A stretch of 45,172 bases of DNA from Hyphomicrobiaceae bacterium (lineage in GTDB: Bacteria; Pseudomonadota; Alphaproteobacteria; Rhizobiales; Hyphomicrobiaceae): NCBI GenBank assembly GCA_002919265.1, contig PKEY01000113.1, positions 1 to 45,172 on the forward strand. The letters are read 5' to 3'. Position 1 is the stretch's first letter. Every line of letters begins with the position of its first letter. The position numbers and the translations under genes are program-made. The notes under the pieces are model-generated. The model searched no databases, was not told the origin of the DNA, and saw only the letters and a program-made list of their open reading frames with translations. Below, one piece after another: positions 33,371-42,627 of the stretch.

Positions 33371-34168
33371 TCACACGAGTTGTAACAGCTCCAGACGAAG
33401 GCGATGGCGGCTGTCGGTGATGAGCCAGGCGCCACCGATCGCTGCGAGCATTACGCCCAGTGCTGTGGCCGCCGAGATCACAAACATAATCATGATCTGA
33501 TACTTGGCGGCCTCGACCGGATCGACTCCGGCGAGGATCTGCCCCGTCATCATTCCGGGCAGCGTAACCACTCCCGCAGCGGCCATCGCATTGAGAATCG
33601 GCATCATGCCAGTCTTCACGGCATGCACAATGACGCCGGACGTGGCCTCAAACCGCGTCTCGCCCAGCGCCAATCGCGCCTCTATAGCCGCCCGCTCACG
33701 CCTTGCAGCCTGGGTAACGGCATTCAGGACGAGCGCGACCCCGGTAAGCGAATTCCCGAGGATCATGCCGAGGATAGGAAGCAGGTAACGGGGGTCGTAC
33801 CACGGCTCCGGGCCGATGATGACGGTCATACTGTACACCGTCGCGACAAGCCCGACGCAGAACAGGGTGCCCGCACCGATCCCGTACGCCGCCCAGCCGC
33901 CGATGCGCGCTTCCTGCCTGGCCAACGCCTCGTGTCCAGCAACGCCCACCATGACGAGGGCGAATGCAGCCGTCACCAACGGCGAGCTCTGGTCGAAGAT
34001 AAACTTCAGGACGAAGCCGATGGCGCCGAGCTGCACAAGCATACGGAGCGCCGCGATGGCAATGCTGCGCTCAAGACCAAGCCGTAGCGTGAAGGACAGG
34101 ACACCGTTGATGATGATCAGAACAGCGGCGGCCGCCAGGTCGAGCCAGGAGAGCGCGACGTAGTTCAT
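33371..34168 (-). CDS. fetB: Iron export ABC permease FetB
   Basis: A 265-residue polytopic protein of the UPF0014/FetB family, with about seven hydrophobic helices. The family's conserved blocks are present: RMLVQLGAIGFVL, the ILGMILGNSLTGVALVLN segment and TLPGMMTGQILAGVDPVEAAKYQI. FetAB exports iron and reduces oxidative stress in E. coli. Its ATG overlaps the fetA stop by four bases (ATGA, 34165-34168). The pairing with a short ATPase confirms the assignment. Confidence 0.9.
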   Translation of the reverse strand: MNYVALSWLDLAAAAVLIIINGVLSFTLRLGLERSIAIAALRMLVQLGAIGFVLKFIFDQSSPLVTAAFALVMVGVAGHEALARQEARIGGWAAYGIGAGTLFCVGLVATVYSMTVIIGPEPWYDPRYLLPILGMILGNSLTGVALVLNAVTQAARRERAAIEARLALGETRFEATSGVIVHAVKTGMMPILNAMAAAGVVTLPGMMTGQILAGVDPVEAAKYQIMIMFVISAATALGVMLAAIGGAWLITDSRHRLRLELLQLV

Positions 34169-34812
34169 TTTGCGCTCCCATTCACAGCTGGTTGCGCGCT
34201 GCTGACACCGCGCCCTGTGTCACCCAACTGCAGGCGCTGGTCAGCGAGCCTCTCGATCTCCACTGAATCATGACTGACCAAGAGAACGACCCGGTCGGCA
34301 AGAAGCTGGAAGCGAATGAGCTCGTCGACGAGCGCCCTGGATTGCTGGTCGAGTGCCCCCGTCGGCTCATCCAACAGCAGCACCCGCGGCTCATCGATGA
34401 GTCCGCGCACCAGTGCCAGGCGCAGCCGTTCGCCCGTTGATAGCTGACCGATGGGCTGGTCGAGCAGAGAATCTTCAAGCCCAACGGAATCAAGCAAGCG
34501 CCCGAGCTTTCCACGGTCAACACTTGCGGGAAAATGCTCTCGTGGTGTCGCAGCCCACCAACCGGGCTCGGCCGCGAGGTACCGGACCTGGCGCCGCCAT
34601 TGCGGGGCTGGCATCTCCCGGCGCTCGACGCCCTCCAGAAATACGTAGCCCGGTGCATCGTCGAGATCAGCGATGGCCCGCAACAGCCGCGTTTTGCCGG
34701 AGCCCGACGGGCCCTCAATCGACATGCATTCGCCTTTCGCCACCTCGAACGAAAGCGGCGGTAGCCCGCCGACCTTGAGCTTCTCGACCCTGAGCACAGC
34801 GGTGTCCCCCAA
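34165..34812 (-). CDS. fetA: Iron export ABC ATPase FetA
   Basis: A 215-residue ATPase. Walker A is GPSGSGKT (34-41), the signature is LSTGERLRLALVRG and Walker B is VLLLDEPTGALD. The short length and the partner permease fit FetA (YbbL). It probably drives iron or heavy-metal export. A LSTGE variant replaces the usual LSGGQ, as is common in FetA. It is the first gene of the two-gene operon and diverges from the sdhB-like gene across 178 bases. Confidence 0.88.
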   Translation of the reverse strand: MGDTAVLRVEKLKVGGLPPLSFEVAKGECMSIEGPSGSGKTRLLRAIADLDDAPGYVFLEGVERREMPAPQWRRQVRYLAAEPGWWAATPREHFPASVDRGKLGRLLDSVGLEDSLLDQPIGQLSTGERLRLALVRGLIDEPRVLLLDEPTGALDQQSRALVDELIRFQLLADRVVLLVSHDSVEIERLADQRLQLGDTGRGVSSAQPAVNGSAK

Positions 34813-34990
34813 CCAGCTCCCCTAGCCGACAGACTTAACAACAGGTCGTCACTTGGACCATCGAGCCTGTGGAAACCTCCCGCGCCGACAGCCAGTGCGC
34901 CACTGCGCTGCTCCCAACGCCCGAACCGTGAACTCGCGCTTCTCGTCCCGCGTTTCGGCACCGTACTCACAATCGCGGAGGTGTCCTCCT

Positions 34991-35773
34991 GTGGTCCAAT
35001 TGCGCCTGCCAGCCAACTCCCGGGTTATCCACGGCCGTACATGGAATGAGCCCAAGGATACCGGGCGCTGGATTGAGTTGCGCGTCTATCGCTGGATTCC
35101 GGACGAGGACCAGTTACCTCGGCTCGACACCTACTGGATTGACCTCGATCGCTGCGGCCCGATGGTCCTCGACGCTCTCATCAAAATCAAAAACGAAATT
35201 GATCCGACGCTGGCCTTTCGTCGCTCCTGCCGCGAAGGCATCTGCGGCTCTTGCGCCATGAACATGAATGGGAGCAATGGGCTCGCCTGCCTGCAGCCGC
35301 TCGAACAACACGGCAGCAAACTCCACGTCTACCCCCTGCCGCACATGAACGTGATCCGCGACCTTGTTCCGGATCTTGGGCACTTTTTCCGCCAATATCA
35401 CGCGATGCAGCCCTGGCTGCAGACAAAGGAACCCGAGCCCGAACAGGAGTGGCTGCAAACGCCTGAAGATCGCGAGCGCCTCAATGGGCTCTACGAATGC
35501 ATTCTATGCGCGTGCTGCTCAGCATCCTGCCCAAGTTATTGGTGGAATGAAGCGCGATTTCTTGGCCCGGCGTCTCTACTGCAGGCAGCACGTTGGGTGG
35601 AGGACAGCCGCGATCAGGCCACCGACGAGCGGCTCGATCGCGTATCCGAGCCCATGGGCGCCTACGGCTGCCGGCAAATCCTGAACTGCGCGAAGGCCTG
35701 CCCTAAAGGCCTCAATCCTGCGCAAGCCATCGCAGGCCTGCGCAAGCGTCTTATCATGCGACAGAGCGGTTGA
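34991..35773 (+). CDS. sdhB: Succinate dehydrogenase/fumarate reductase iron-sulfur protein (orphan SdhB)
   Basis: A 260-residue iron-sulfur subunit. The [2Fe-2S] ligands are C80, C85, C88 and C100, in SCREGICGSCAMNMNG. C170, C173, C176 and C180 (CILCACCSASC), together with C227, C233 and C237, provide the [4Fe-4S] and [3Fe-4S] clusters. All ligands are intact, so it should be functional. It starts at GTG 34991, nine bases after GGAGG. What is odd is its neighbours: sdhA, sdhC and sdhD are absent and the next gene, one base away, is a type II NADH dehydrogenase. It is either an extra copy or the only sdhB displaced from its operon. A GGAGG-TGT-CCTCC repeat pairs the ribosome binding site with itself. 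Confidence 0.93.
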   Translation: MVQLRLPANSRVIHGRTWNEPKDTGRWIELRVYRWIPDEDQLPRLDTYWIDLDRCGPMVLDALIKIKNEIDPTLAFRRSCREGICGSCAMNMNGSNGLACLQPLEQHGSKLHVYPLPHMNVIRDLVPDLGHFFRQYHAMQPWLQTKEPEPEQEWLQTPEDRERLNGLYECILCACCSASCPSYWWNEARFLGPASLLQAARWVEDSRDQATDERLDRVSEPMGAYGCRQILNCAKACPKGLNPAQAIAGLRKRLIMRQSG

Positions 35774-35774
35774 A

Positions 35775-37091
35775 ATGGAGCAATACAGCGACCCGCCTCG
35801 CGTTGTCGTCGTCGGCGGTGGTGCCGGCGGCCTGGAGCTTGTCATTCGCCTTGCCAAATTGCGCCGTAGCCACCGCGTGGCCGTTACGCTTGTCGACCAG
35901 AACGAAACGCACGTCTGGAAGCCGCTGCTGCACGAAGTGGCCTCGGGCAGCCTTTACCCCGGGAACGAGGAAGTTGACTACGCAGCCCTCGCGCACTGGC
36001 ACGGCTTCACCTTCTGCCACGGTACTTTTCAAGGTTTAGACCGCGAAGCGCGGCTGGTTCATGTCGCCCCCATTCGTATTGATGATGAAATTGTCATCCC
36101 TGCACGCAGTCTGCCCTATCACGTTGTCGTTCTCGCCATTGGCGGAGTGACGCGTGATTTCGGCGTTCCGGGCGTTAAGGAGCATGCCTACGTACTTGAT
36201 GACGTCCAAGAAGCCGAGCAATTCCACCGCCAGCTCTTGAATCTATGTCTGCGCGCCAATTACGCGCCGCCGGAGGCTCGGCCAGAAGGTTTGAACGTGG
36301 TGATTGTCGGTGGCGGAGCCACCGGTGTGGAACTTGCAGCCGAACTCCGCTCCTCGATCCGCATTCTCACGAGTTATGGCCTCGAAAATATCGATCCCGA
36401 TCGATTTATCCGCATTACGATTTTGAATCTCGATTCCCGCCTTGTCCCGCAATTGCCCGAACGCATCTCCAATGCCATCACGGAGGAACTCGGAAAACTC
36501 GATGTCGCCGTCAGAAACTCAGAGCAGGTGGTGGCGATCACGAACGATCATGTCGAGACAAAAAGCGGCAACCGTTATCCGGCCGACCTCGTCGTTTGGG
36601 CGGCGGGTGTGAAGGCGCCAGATGGCCTTAAGGATATCGGCGGTCTCGAAACAAACAGGCTTGACCAGTTGGTCGTGAGCGGCACTTTGCAGTCGACCCG
36701 TGATCCAAATGTCTTTGCCATGGGCGACTGCGCTGCAGCACCGTGGATCGGAAAGAAAAGCAATGTTCCACCCCGGGCCCAGGCTGCGAGCCAGCAGGCA
36801 CAATATCTCGCGAAAACTATTCCGCGGTTTCTCGCTGGCGAGGACGTACGCCCATTCGTCTATAACGATCTCGGCTCATTTGTTTCGCTCGGCGATGAAA
36901 ATACGATTGGAACGCTGATGGGCTTTATCAGCGGCCACAGCATGCGCATTGAAGGCTTCATTGCGCGCACGATTTATCGCTGGCTCTACAGACGCCACCA
37001 GGCCCATCTTTTCGGATGGGGTGCCGCTATTCTTTCATCACTCGGTACGTGGCTGCGCGGGGCAACGCGACCGAGAGTCAAATTGCACTGA
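35775..37091 (+). CDS. ndh: Type II NADH dehydrogenase (NDH-2)
   Basis: A 438-residue flavoprotein. It has two dinucleotide-binding motifs: VVVVGGGAGGLELVIRL (FAD, about residues 10-26) and VVIVGGGATGVELAAEL (NADH, about 174-190). The FAMGDCAAAPW motif lies near 315, and the AQAASQQAQYLAK quinone-side helix follows. A C-terminal amphipathic segment (about 385-430) anchors it to the membrane. It transfers electrons from NADH to quinone without pumping protons. It begins one base after the sdhB-like stop and is surely co-transcribed. An NDH-2 and SdhB pairing without the rest of complex II is unusual. Confidence 0.92.
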   Translation: MEQYSDPPRVVVVGGGAGGLELVIRLAKLRRSHRVAVTLVDQNETHVWKPLLHEVASGSLYPGNEEVDYAALAHWHGFTFCHGTFQGLDREARLVHVAPIRIDDEIVIPARSLPYHVVVLAIGGVTRDFGVPGVKEHAYVLDDVQEAEQFHRQLLNLCLRANYAPPEARPEGLNVVIVGGGATGVELAAELRSSIRILTSYGLENIDPDRFIRITILNLDSRLVPQLPERISNAITEELGKLDVAVRNSEQVVAITNDHVETKSGNRYPADLVVWAAGVKAPDGLKDIGGLETNRLDQLVVSGTLQSTRDPNVFAMGDCAAAPWIGKKSNVPPRAQAASQQAQYLAKTIPRFLAGEDVRPFVYNDLGSFVSLGDENTIGTLMGFISGHSMRIEGFIARTIYRWLYRRHQAHLFGWGAAILSSLGTWLRGATRPRVKLH

Positions 37092-37096
37092 TTTTT

Positions 37097-37411
37097 CTAT
37101 CGACCCGCGAGCCGATAGCCTGTACCCGTGACAACAACTTCGACGGCACCATTTGTAATGACAGGGTGTGAAATGCGCACGCCCAAAACGCCGTCATAGC
37201 CCTGCTCTTCAGCGCGATTGGCCAAATTTTTGAGGGCGCGGGCAATGGTTTTGTCGACCAGCGATTCGTAACGGGTCATTTCACCACCGATCGTGTTGGT
37301 GATCGCCTCCCGCACGTCGCGCAGAATGTTTGCTCCACTGACGGCGCAAGCATAAATGAGTTCGCCCCGTTCGAACGGCTCGTCGATCGTCTCCGTAGTC
37401 ACCAGCCGCAT
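37097..37411 (-). CDS. YbjQ family protein (UPF0145)
   Basis: A 104-residue protein with the YbjQ core, in which TIDEPFERGELIYACAVSGANILRD leads to GGEMTRYESLVDKTIARALKNLANRA and ends in DGVLGVRISHPVITNGAVEVVVTGTGY. The family forms pentameric rings; a heavy-metal role has been proposed but not proved. ATG 37411 begins the conserved sequence; a longer frame crosses into the gene upstream. It lies 25 bases after the 600-residue membrane protein gene and is presumably translated with it. Confidence 0.85.
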   Translation of the reverse strand: MRLVTTETIDEPFERGELIYACAVSGANILRDVREAITNTIGGEMTRYESLVDKTIARALKNLANRAEEQGYDGVLGVRISHPVITNGAVEVVVTGTGYRLAGR

Positions 37412-37436
37412 GGTTTGCCGCGCTCCCTCTTCGCCT

Positions 37437-39239
37437 TCACGCCACAGCCTTGCGCCGTCGGCCAAACAGCAGGCGCTTGAAATAGAGCAGCACGACAAGA
37501 ACGACAAATGCCAAAGCGCTTAGGATGATCGGGTGCCTCTCCCACAACAGAATTGGGCTTACCTGTCCATCGAGGACGAGCTCAAAATCTGAAGCGACGG
37601 CAACCGGGTTCAGGAAGCTGTCTGTCCGCAACATCATTGCAACAGCCGCATCTTGGTCTCGGCTCGCCAAGATGGCTTCGCGTACCCGAGCCGAAGCCAG
37701 TGCTTTCATCTTGCCGGGCGTCTGCGCAACCGCTCGCAGCACGCGCCGGCTTGCAGAGGGCTGCAAGCCGGAAAGATAACGTGCGAGCATGTTGAGCTCG
37801 GCTTCGTTCAGACTGCGGGCGAGAGATTTCAGCTGACCATTGTCAAGATCGAACAGCACATCGCGCGCACTGCGCTCAATTCCCGCGAGTCGCGTGGCCG
37901 CGAGGCGATCCTCCAAGGCTAAGATACGACCCAGCGATACCGCTGTGAAATCCTCCGCTTTCGCGCGCCTATGAATTTCGAAGTCGATAAGCTGATCGAG
38001 CCGATTGCCAGCTATCGTGGTCCAAAGCAATGCGTCGTCCACCGAGCGTGTCTCGCGCGCGATCGTCAGGCCGGGCTCTGCTAGCGTATTCACGGCTCTC
38101 GGCAGCGTGCCATTATCGAGACGCTTCAGAACCCCCTCGTCACCCTCCCGGCTCACAATAATTCCGACCAGCTCATCGATGCGGGCAAGCTGATCCGGCC
38201 GAGCAGCGTCGAGAAACGCTTTGAAAGGTGCGTTCTTCTCCGCAAGGTCCAACACCTTGGCGTGGGAGCGGCGGAATTCGCGCCAGATTTCCACGATTCT
38301 ATCCGCCGTCTTGGCTGAAAGGTCCCGAACCTGCTCGTCGAGCTGCTCCGATATCGATTTCGCAAGCTCTTCCTGCACGCGGTCCTTCGTCGACCGCGAT
38401 TTCATCTCCTCTGCGATGATCGGCAGAACGCCGCTGCGCAGCTCCCAAATGTCCTTGGCGATCAGCACGACGCCGATGCCGCCGGCAACGATCGAAACAA
38501 GCCGCCCCAATACGGCACCAACGATGCGATGGCCGATCCGCGTGGCCATATTGGACAGCTGACGCCGAACGAGCAGGATCACGGCTCCGGCAATGCCTTC
38601 GCTGCCCTGAATGAGCACGGACGTGGTGGAAACTTGCGACGTTGCCGTCGCCGGATCGATTGCGAACGCCTTGCCGGCATCGCTCGCCACAACCCGGGAA
38701 ACCGTCACGCCGAACCGCGGTCCAAGGTAAGCCTGCAGGCATTGTAGCGATGGCTCGGCTGCGTCAACCGTCGCGAGCTCAATGTTGCGCCCGATTTCCT
38801 TGCCGACGCCGGTCGCCAGTTGCTCAATCCCCGACCTGACCGGCTCCGATTGGAAGACACGCTCGGAAACAGCGGTCGCCAGTTCCTGCGCCTTTTCCGC
38901 GTAGGCCAGCGACTGCAGGAGATCGCCCCAGGATGACTCACCATGAACCTCGTCAACGGCGGCATCAACTTGTTTATCCAGGATTTCATCGAACCCGATG
39001 CGCCGCCATTCCGCTGCGACCAGCGTTCGGAAATCGACCTGCTGCAGTCCCGCCTGCAGCGATTTCAGTGTGATGCTTTCGACGGCCGACCGGAAAGCCG
39101 CCTCGTCCTCCGCCTGGCAGGCCTCGTACTCCGCCCGCGTAAGCGGAACTGCCGCGCTGGCCTGCTGCAGCGTCGGCGCCACCGCGACGGCCAGCGCCGC
39201 GAGCCCGGCAATGCTTCGCCTTACGAATGCGGCAGGCAC
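37437..39239 (-). CDS. Conserved membrane protein of unknown function (600 aa)
   Basis: A 600-residue protein with an N-terminal signal-like segment (residues 8-29, ending ASA). It has a helical, presumably periplasmic domain (30-205) and a middle membrane part with hydrophobic helices near 212-228 and 245-268 (LGRLVSIVAGGIGVVLIAKD). A long helical/coiled region (about 285-555) rich in R, E, D, L and A follows, with a C-terminal membrane helix near 573-590 and a basic tail FGRRRK. No enzyme motif is recognised. I believe related proteins are restricted to Hyphomicrobiales, but this has not been searched. It is followed by a YbjQ gene with 25 bases between them. A scaffold or stress-envelope role is conceivable but unsupported. 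Confidence 0.75.
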   Translation of the reverse strand: MPAAFVRRSIAGLAALAVAVAPTLQQASAAVPLTRAEYEACQAEDEAAFRSAVESITLKSLQAGLQQVDFRTLVAAEWRRIGFDEILDKQVDAAVDEVHGESSWGDLLQSLAYAEKAQELATAVSERVFQSEPVRSGIEQLATGVGKEIGRNIELATVDAAEPSLQCLQAYLGPRFGVTVSRVVASDAGKAFAIDPATATSQVSTTSVLIQGSEGIAGAVILLVRRQLSNMATRIGHRIVGAVLGRLVSIVAGGIGVVLIAKDIWELRSGVLPIIAEEMKSRSTKDRVQEELAKSISEQLDEQVRDLSAKTADRIVEIWREFRRSHAKVLDLAEKNAPFKAFLDAARPDQLARIDELVGIIVSREGDEGVLKRLDNGTLPRAVNTLAEPGLTIARETRSVDDALLWTTIAGNRLDQLIDFEIHRRAKAEDFTAVSLGRILALEDRLAATRLAGIERSARDVLFDLDNGQLKSLARSLNEAELNMLARYLSGLQPSASRRVLRAVAQTPGKMKALASARVREAILASRDQDAAVAMMLRTDSFLNPVAVASDFELVLDGQVSPILLWERHPIILSALAFVVLVVLLYFKRLLFGRRRKAVA

Positions 39240-39344
39240 TTCAATTCAGCTCCTTGATGTGGCCGGCCCTCTGCAGCGATTTACCATATCACGAATAAAG
39301 GCGAGCCACCGCATCGTCCGAGCGTGCCCGAGGTCTTGAGCACC

Positions 39345-39812
39345 TCAGGCGGATGGTGCGCCTTTCGCCTGGGCAGCACGAAGTCGATCCAGGCTTTCCG
39401 CCGACCACGTACGCTCAAACTCAGGAAACGCCTTCGCACCCGGCGGCAAAGTCAGCCACGGTTGCTTAGAGGACGTGAAGATATGGACATCCGGCGGCAG
39501 CCTGTCGGGTTCATCGAGCGTACCCACCCGCACGAACCGAATGCCGGGCCCCGCCTCCGGATAATTGCTCCAGACGGCGACACGGCACGTGGGGCAGCGC
39601 GCAACGCGCTGGCCTTTGCCGCTAGCTGACGGCGTCAGCACCAACTCGGGCTCAGCAGCCAGATGCACCACGCGATCCGCCTCATACAGAGCATTCAGGA
39701 CGAAGGCCGAACCTGTCTCGCGCTGACACCACCGGCAGTAGCAGGCATGAATGATGAGCGGCTCCCCGATCAGTCGATAACGCACTTGCCTGCATGTACA
39801 CCCGCCTTCCAT
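39345..39812 (-). CDS. GFA-family protein (glutathione-dependent formaldehyde-activating-like)
   Basis: A 155-residue zinc protein of the GFA/CENP-V family. The zinc ligands are visible in GGCTCRQVRYRL, HACYCRWCQRETGSAF and ARCPTCRVAVWSN. Family members bind glutathione adducts or are of unknown role; formaldehyde activation was claimed for Gfa of Paracoccus but is not general. It stands alone, divergent from ftsH across 246 bases, which also contain a FixK/Fnr-like box. An ATG at 39812 gives the normal N-terminus. Confidence 0.9.
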   Translation of the reverse strand: MEGGCTCRQVRYRLIGEPLIIHACYCRWCQRETGSAFVLNALYEADRVVHLAAEPELVLTPSASGKGQRVARCPTCRVAVWSNYPEAGPGIRFVRVGTLDEPDRLPPDVHIFTSSKQPWLTLPPGAKAFPEFERTWSAESLDRLRAAQAKGAPSA

Positions 39813-39942
39813 TGGCGTGCCTCCAGAGTTCGTTGTGCTAGCTCATGTTACTGCGCTTGCGCGATGCAGGGCAGCAGGCGAACCGGCCTGCCTGACAGCC
39901 GTTCTTTTCCTGTTTGAGCAGCTTGCCACCGCAACACTGATC

Positions 39943-39956
39943 TTGCGTGAGATCAA
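39943..39956. promoter_or_regulatory. FixK/FNR-type box upstream of ftsH
   Basis: TTGCGTGAGATCAA matches the Crp/Fnr half-site rule TTG-N8-CAA and the FixK form TTG(A/C)-N6-(T/G)CAA. It lies 103 bases before the ftsH start and 131 bases before the GFA gene start, so either gene could be oxygen-controlled. Confidence 0.5.
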
Positions 39957-40058
39957 GGCCCCGCCCATCTGACAGGTCGATCAATGTGACCGGTCAATTG
40001 GTAATACGGCACAGCCTGCACGGATCTTGCCTCATAGCGTGAGACGGGAGCCACACCA

Positions 40059-41909
40059 TTGAATAAGCAGCATCAGTGGAACATCGCTTATTTTATTGCC
40101 GCTCTATTGCTGTTACTGCTGTTTCAGAATTTGTGGACCACCTACAAAACGGTGGAGCCGATCCCCTATAGTGAATTCCTGAAGCTCCTCGACGAAGGAC
40201 AGATCGTCGAGGTCACCGTCCATCAGGAGCAGATCACCGGGCGGCTAAAGGAGCCAATCAACGGCCGACAGCTCTTCGTCACCAATCGCGTCGATCCGCA
40301 ACTCGCCCAGCAACTTGCCAGCCGGGGCGTTACGGTTACGGGGACCGTCGACGATACGTTTCTGTCCACCCTTCTGTCCTGGCTCATCCCGATGCTCATT
40401 TTCTTCGGCATCTGGATGTTCGCTTTCCGCCATATCGCGGAACGGCAAGGTTTGGGCGGCCTGGTTAACGTTGGCAAGTCCAAGGCGCGCGTTCTCGTAG
40501 AGCGAGATACCGGTGTCACTTTTGACGATGTGGCTGGCGTCGACGAGGCGAAGGCCGAGTTGCAGGAAATCGTCTCGTTCCTGAAGGATAAAGAGAAGTA
40601 TGGCCGACTCGGCGCACGCATCCCCAAGGGCATTCTGCTGGTCGGGCCGCCAGGGACCGGCAAGACGTTGCTAGCGCGAGCCGTCGCAGGGGAAGCTGGC
40701 GTGCCGTTCTTCTCCATTTCCGGCTCGGAGTTCGTGGAGATGTTCGTCGGTGTCGGCGCCGCCCGTGTTCGCGACCTGTTCGAGCAGGCTCGCAAGGCTG
40801 CGCCCTGCATAATCTTCATCGACGAGCTTGATGCTCTGGGCAGGGCCCGCGGAAGTGGCGGCCTCTACGGAGGGCACGACGAAAAGGAGCAGACGCTCAA
40901 CCAGCTGCTAACGGAGCTCGATGGCTTCGACCCGCGTGAGGGCATCGTCATCCTCGGCGCAACAAACCGGCCCGAAATTCTCGACCCCGCGCTCATGCGA
41001 GCCGGCCGCTTTGACCGGCAGGTCGTGATTGACCGGCCTGACAAGAAGGGGCGCGAGGCGATCCTCAAGGTCCACGTTAAGAAGATCAAGCTTGCCCCAG
41101 ATGTCGACCTTGAGAAGATCGCCGGCATCACACCGGGGTTTAGCGGCGCCGACCTGGCCAATCTCGTGAACGAAGCAGCAATCGTCGCCACACGGCGCGG
41201 CGGCAACGATGTCACGCTGGCCGATTTCACTGCCGCGGTCGAGCGCATCGTGGCGGGGGCTGAGCGCAAAGGCCGCCTGCTTCATCCTCGCGAGCGCGAG
41301 GTCGTTGCCTATCACGAAATGGGCCACGCACTTGCCGCCGCGAACCTGCCCGGCACGGATCCCGTGCACAAGGTCTCGATCATTCCGCGCTCTATCGGCG
41401 CACTCGGATACACCATGCAGCGGCCGACGGACGATCGCTATCTCATCACCAAGCAGGAGCTGAAAGACCGGATGGTCGTGCTGTTGGCCGGGCGGGCAGC
41501 CGAGGAAATCGTGTTCGGTGAAATCTCGACCGGCGCCGCTGATGACTTGGCGAAGGTGACGGACATTGCGCGTCAGATCGTAACGCGCTTCGGCATGACG
41601 AAATCTCTCGGCCAAGCCGTTCTGGAGCGTCAGACGACGACCTTTCTCGGTGATCAGAAATTCGGCGTTAAAGAAAAGGATTATTCCGAGCAGACTGCGC
41701 GTGAAATCGACCTCGCCGTGAAGGAGCTGATCGACGAGGCTTATGAGCGCGCTAAAGCCATTCTGCTGGAAAAGCGCGCCGTCTTGGAGGAAGGGACGAA
41801 ACTTCTACTCGAAAAAGAGACAATTACCCCGGAAGACTTCCCGCCGCTCAAGCAGCGCCCAACGAAAGAGGACAAACTGGCGGCCGAGCCGGCTATCGCT
41901 GCCTCGTGA
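40059..41909 (+). CDS. ftsH: ATP-dependent zinc metalloprotease FtsH (likely accessory copy)
   Basis: A 616-residue AAA+ protease. It has a membrane helix at 8-23, a periplasmic domain, and a second helix at 104-124. The AAA module has Walker A GPPGTGKT (196-203) and Walker [12 protein letters not shown]. The zinc motif is HEMGH (419-423), where most housekeeping FtsH proteins read HEAGH. The TTG start at 40059 has GGGAG eight bases in front. It degrades membrane and misfolded proteins. The HEMGH variant, absence of the usual tilS/hpf neighbours and the FixK-like box suggest a second, condition-specific FtsH rather than the essential one; this is inference. Confidence 0.94.
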   Translation: MNKQHQWNIAYFIAALLLLLLFQNLWTTYKTVEPIPYSEFLKLLDEGQIVEVTVHQEQITGRLKEPINGRQLFVTNRVDPQLAQQLASRGVTVTGTVDDTFLSTLLSWLIPMLIFFGIWMFAFRHIAERQGLGGLVNVGKSKARVLVERDTGVTFDDVAGVDEAKAELQEIVSFLKDKEKYGRLGARIPKGILLVGPPGTGKTLLARAVAGEAGVPFFSISGSEFVEMFVGVGAARVRDLFEQARKAAPCIIFIDELDALGRARGSGGLYGGHDEKEQTLNQLLTELDGFDPREGIVILGATNRPEILDPALMRAGRFDRQVVIDRPDKKGREAILKVHVKKIKLAPDVDLEKIAGITPGFSGADLANLVNEAAIVATRRGGNDVTLADFTAAVERIVAGAERKGRLLHPREREVVAYHEMGHALAAANLPGTDPVHKVSIIPRSIGALGYTMQRPTDDRYLITKQELKDRMVVLLAGRAAEEIVFGEISTGAADDLAKVTDIARQIVTRFGMTKSLGQAVLERQTTTFLGDQKFGVKEKDYSEQTAREIDLAVKELIDEAYERAKAILLEKRAVLEEGTKLLLEKETITPEDFPPLKQRPTKEDKLAAEPAIAAS

Positions 41910-42029
41910 CAGCAACTCAAGGCGACTCCTTGGGCGAGTCTGCGGACATTGTCAGATTACGACGCACCGCGCTTCCCAAGCAGCGCGGTCTCGGACCTGA
42001 GCTTTCCGGAAATCAGTGTAACGGATTTT

Positions 42030-42057
42030 CCGCACCCGCGATCGCTGCAGGGTGCGG
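42030..42057 (+). terminator. Hairpin after ftsH
   Basis: Perfect 8-bp stem CCGCACCC / GGGTGCGG with a 12-base loop, followed by CACGCCCATTTTC. The T tail is short and displaced, so terminator activity is uncertain. Confidence 0.4.
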
Positions 42058-42162
42058 CACGCCCATTTTCCTTGAGCGAATCAAGTCAACAACCTTAGGT
42101 TAACTAATAACAATTTATGGTTGCAGAACTGGTCGTCACTTTTCACGAAAGGTGCAATACCG

Positions 42163-42522
42163 ATGCGTGCGACCACTGCTTTGAAACGTCTTGTACCCAA
42201 AGCGGCCTTCTACGTCTGGCCGATGGCCGCCGGAATTTTCTTCATCCTCTGGCTGACTGGTCCCAACAAGCATGTGTTTATGGCAGAGGCGGCGGCGCGT
42301 TGTGAAAAGGCCATGACCGCGGAGTTGATGTCCCTGCGCGAACAGCTTCGGAGTGAGCAAATGACTTCTCGTCGCCGAGCGCAGGCGATCGAGATGGCGT
42401 TGGACGAGATTGCGCAGCTCAAGAATCAGCTGACGGCACTTCGTACGGCACAGGCTCGCCGCGATGGAGCGGTCCTGGCGGCCGATGTCGGCAAAGGCAG
42501 TTCGAAGACGTTGCCACGATGA
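42163..42522 (+). CDS. Small membrane-anchored coiled-coil protein
   Basis: A 119-residue protein from ATG 42163 (AAAGG upstream). A single membrane helix (about residues 17-33, AAFYVWPMAAGIFFILWL) is followed by a long charged helix (about 40-105) with heptad-like L/A spacing: LMSLREQLRSEQMTSRR and LDEIAQLKNQLTAL. This predicts a membrane-tethered coiled coil facing one compartment. No family recognised. It may form a dimer; its neighbours (ftsH and an outer-membrane barrel) give no functional hint. A TTG upstream at 42121 is in frame but less likely. Confidence 0.6.
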   Translation: MRATTALKRLVPKAAFYVWPMAAGIFFILWLTGPNKHVFMAEAAARCEKAMTAELMSLREQLRSEQMTSRRRAQAIEMALDEIAQLKNQLTALRTAQARRDGAVLAADVGKGSSKTLPR

Positions 42523-42574
42523 GAAATACGTCGAGTAAGCTGAGCTATCTCGAAAGACTCGACGCCTTTGTCAC

Positions 42575-42606
42575 AAAAATGCACGCCCCGCGGATGCGGG
42601 GCGTGC
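42575..42606 (-). terminator. Rho-independent terminator of the outer-membrane barrel gene
   Basis: A perfect 11-bp stem (GCACGCCCCGC / GCGGGGCGTGC) with a four-base loop. On the minus strand it is followed by ATTTTTG. Confidence 0.9.
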
Positions 42607-42627
42607 CAAGGGATCGACCTGAACTGC

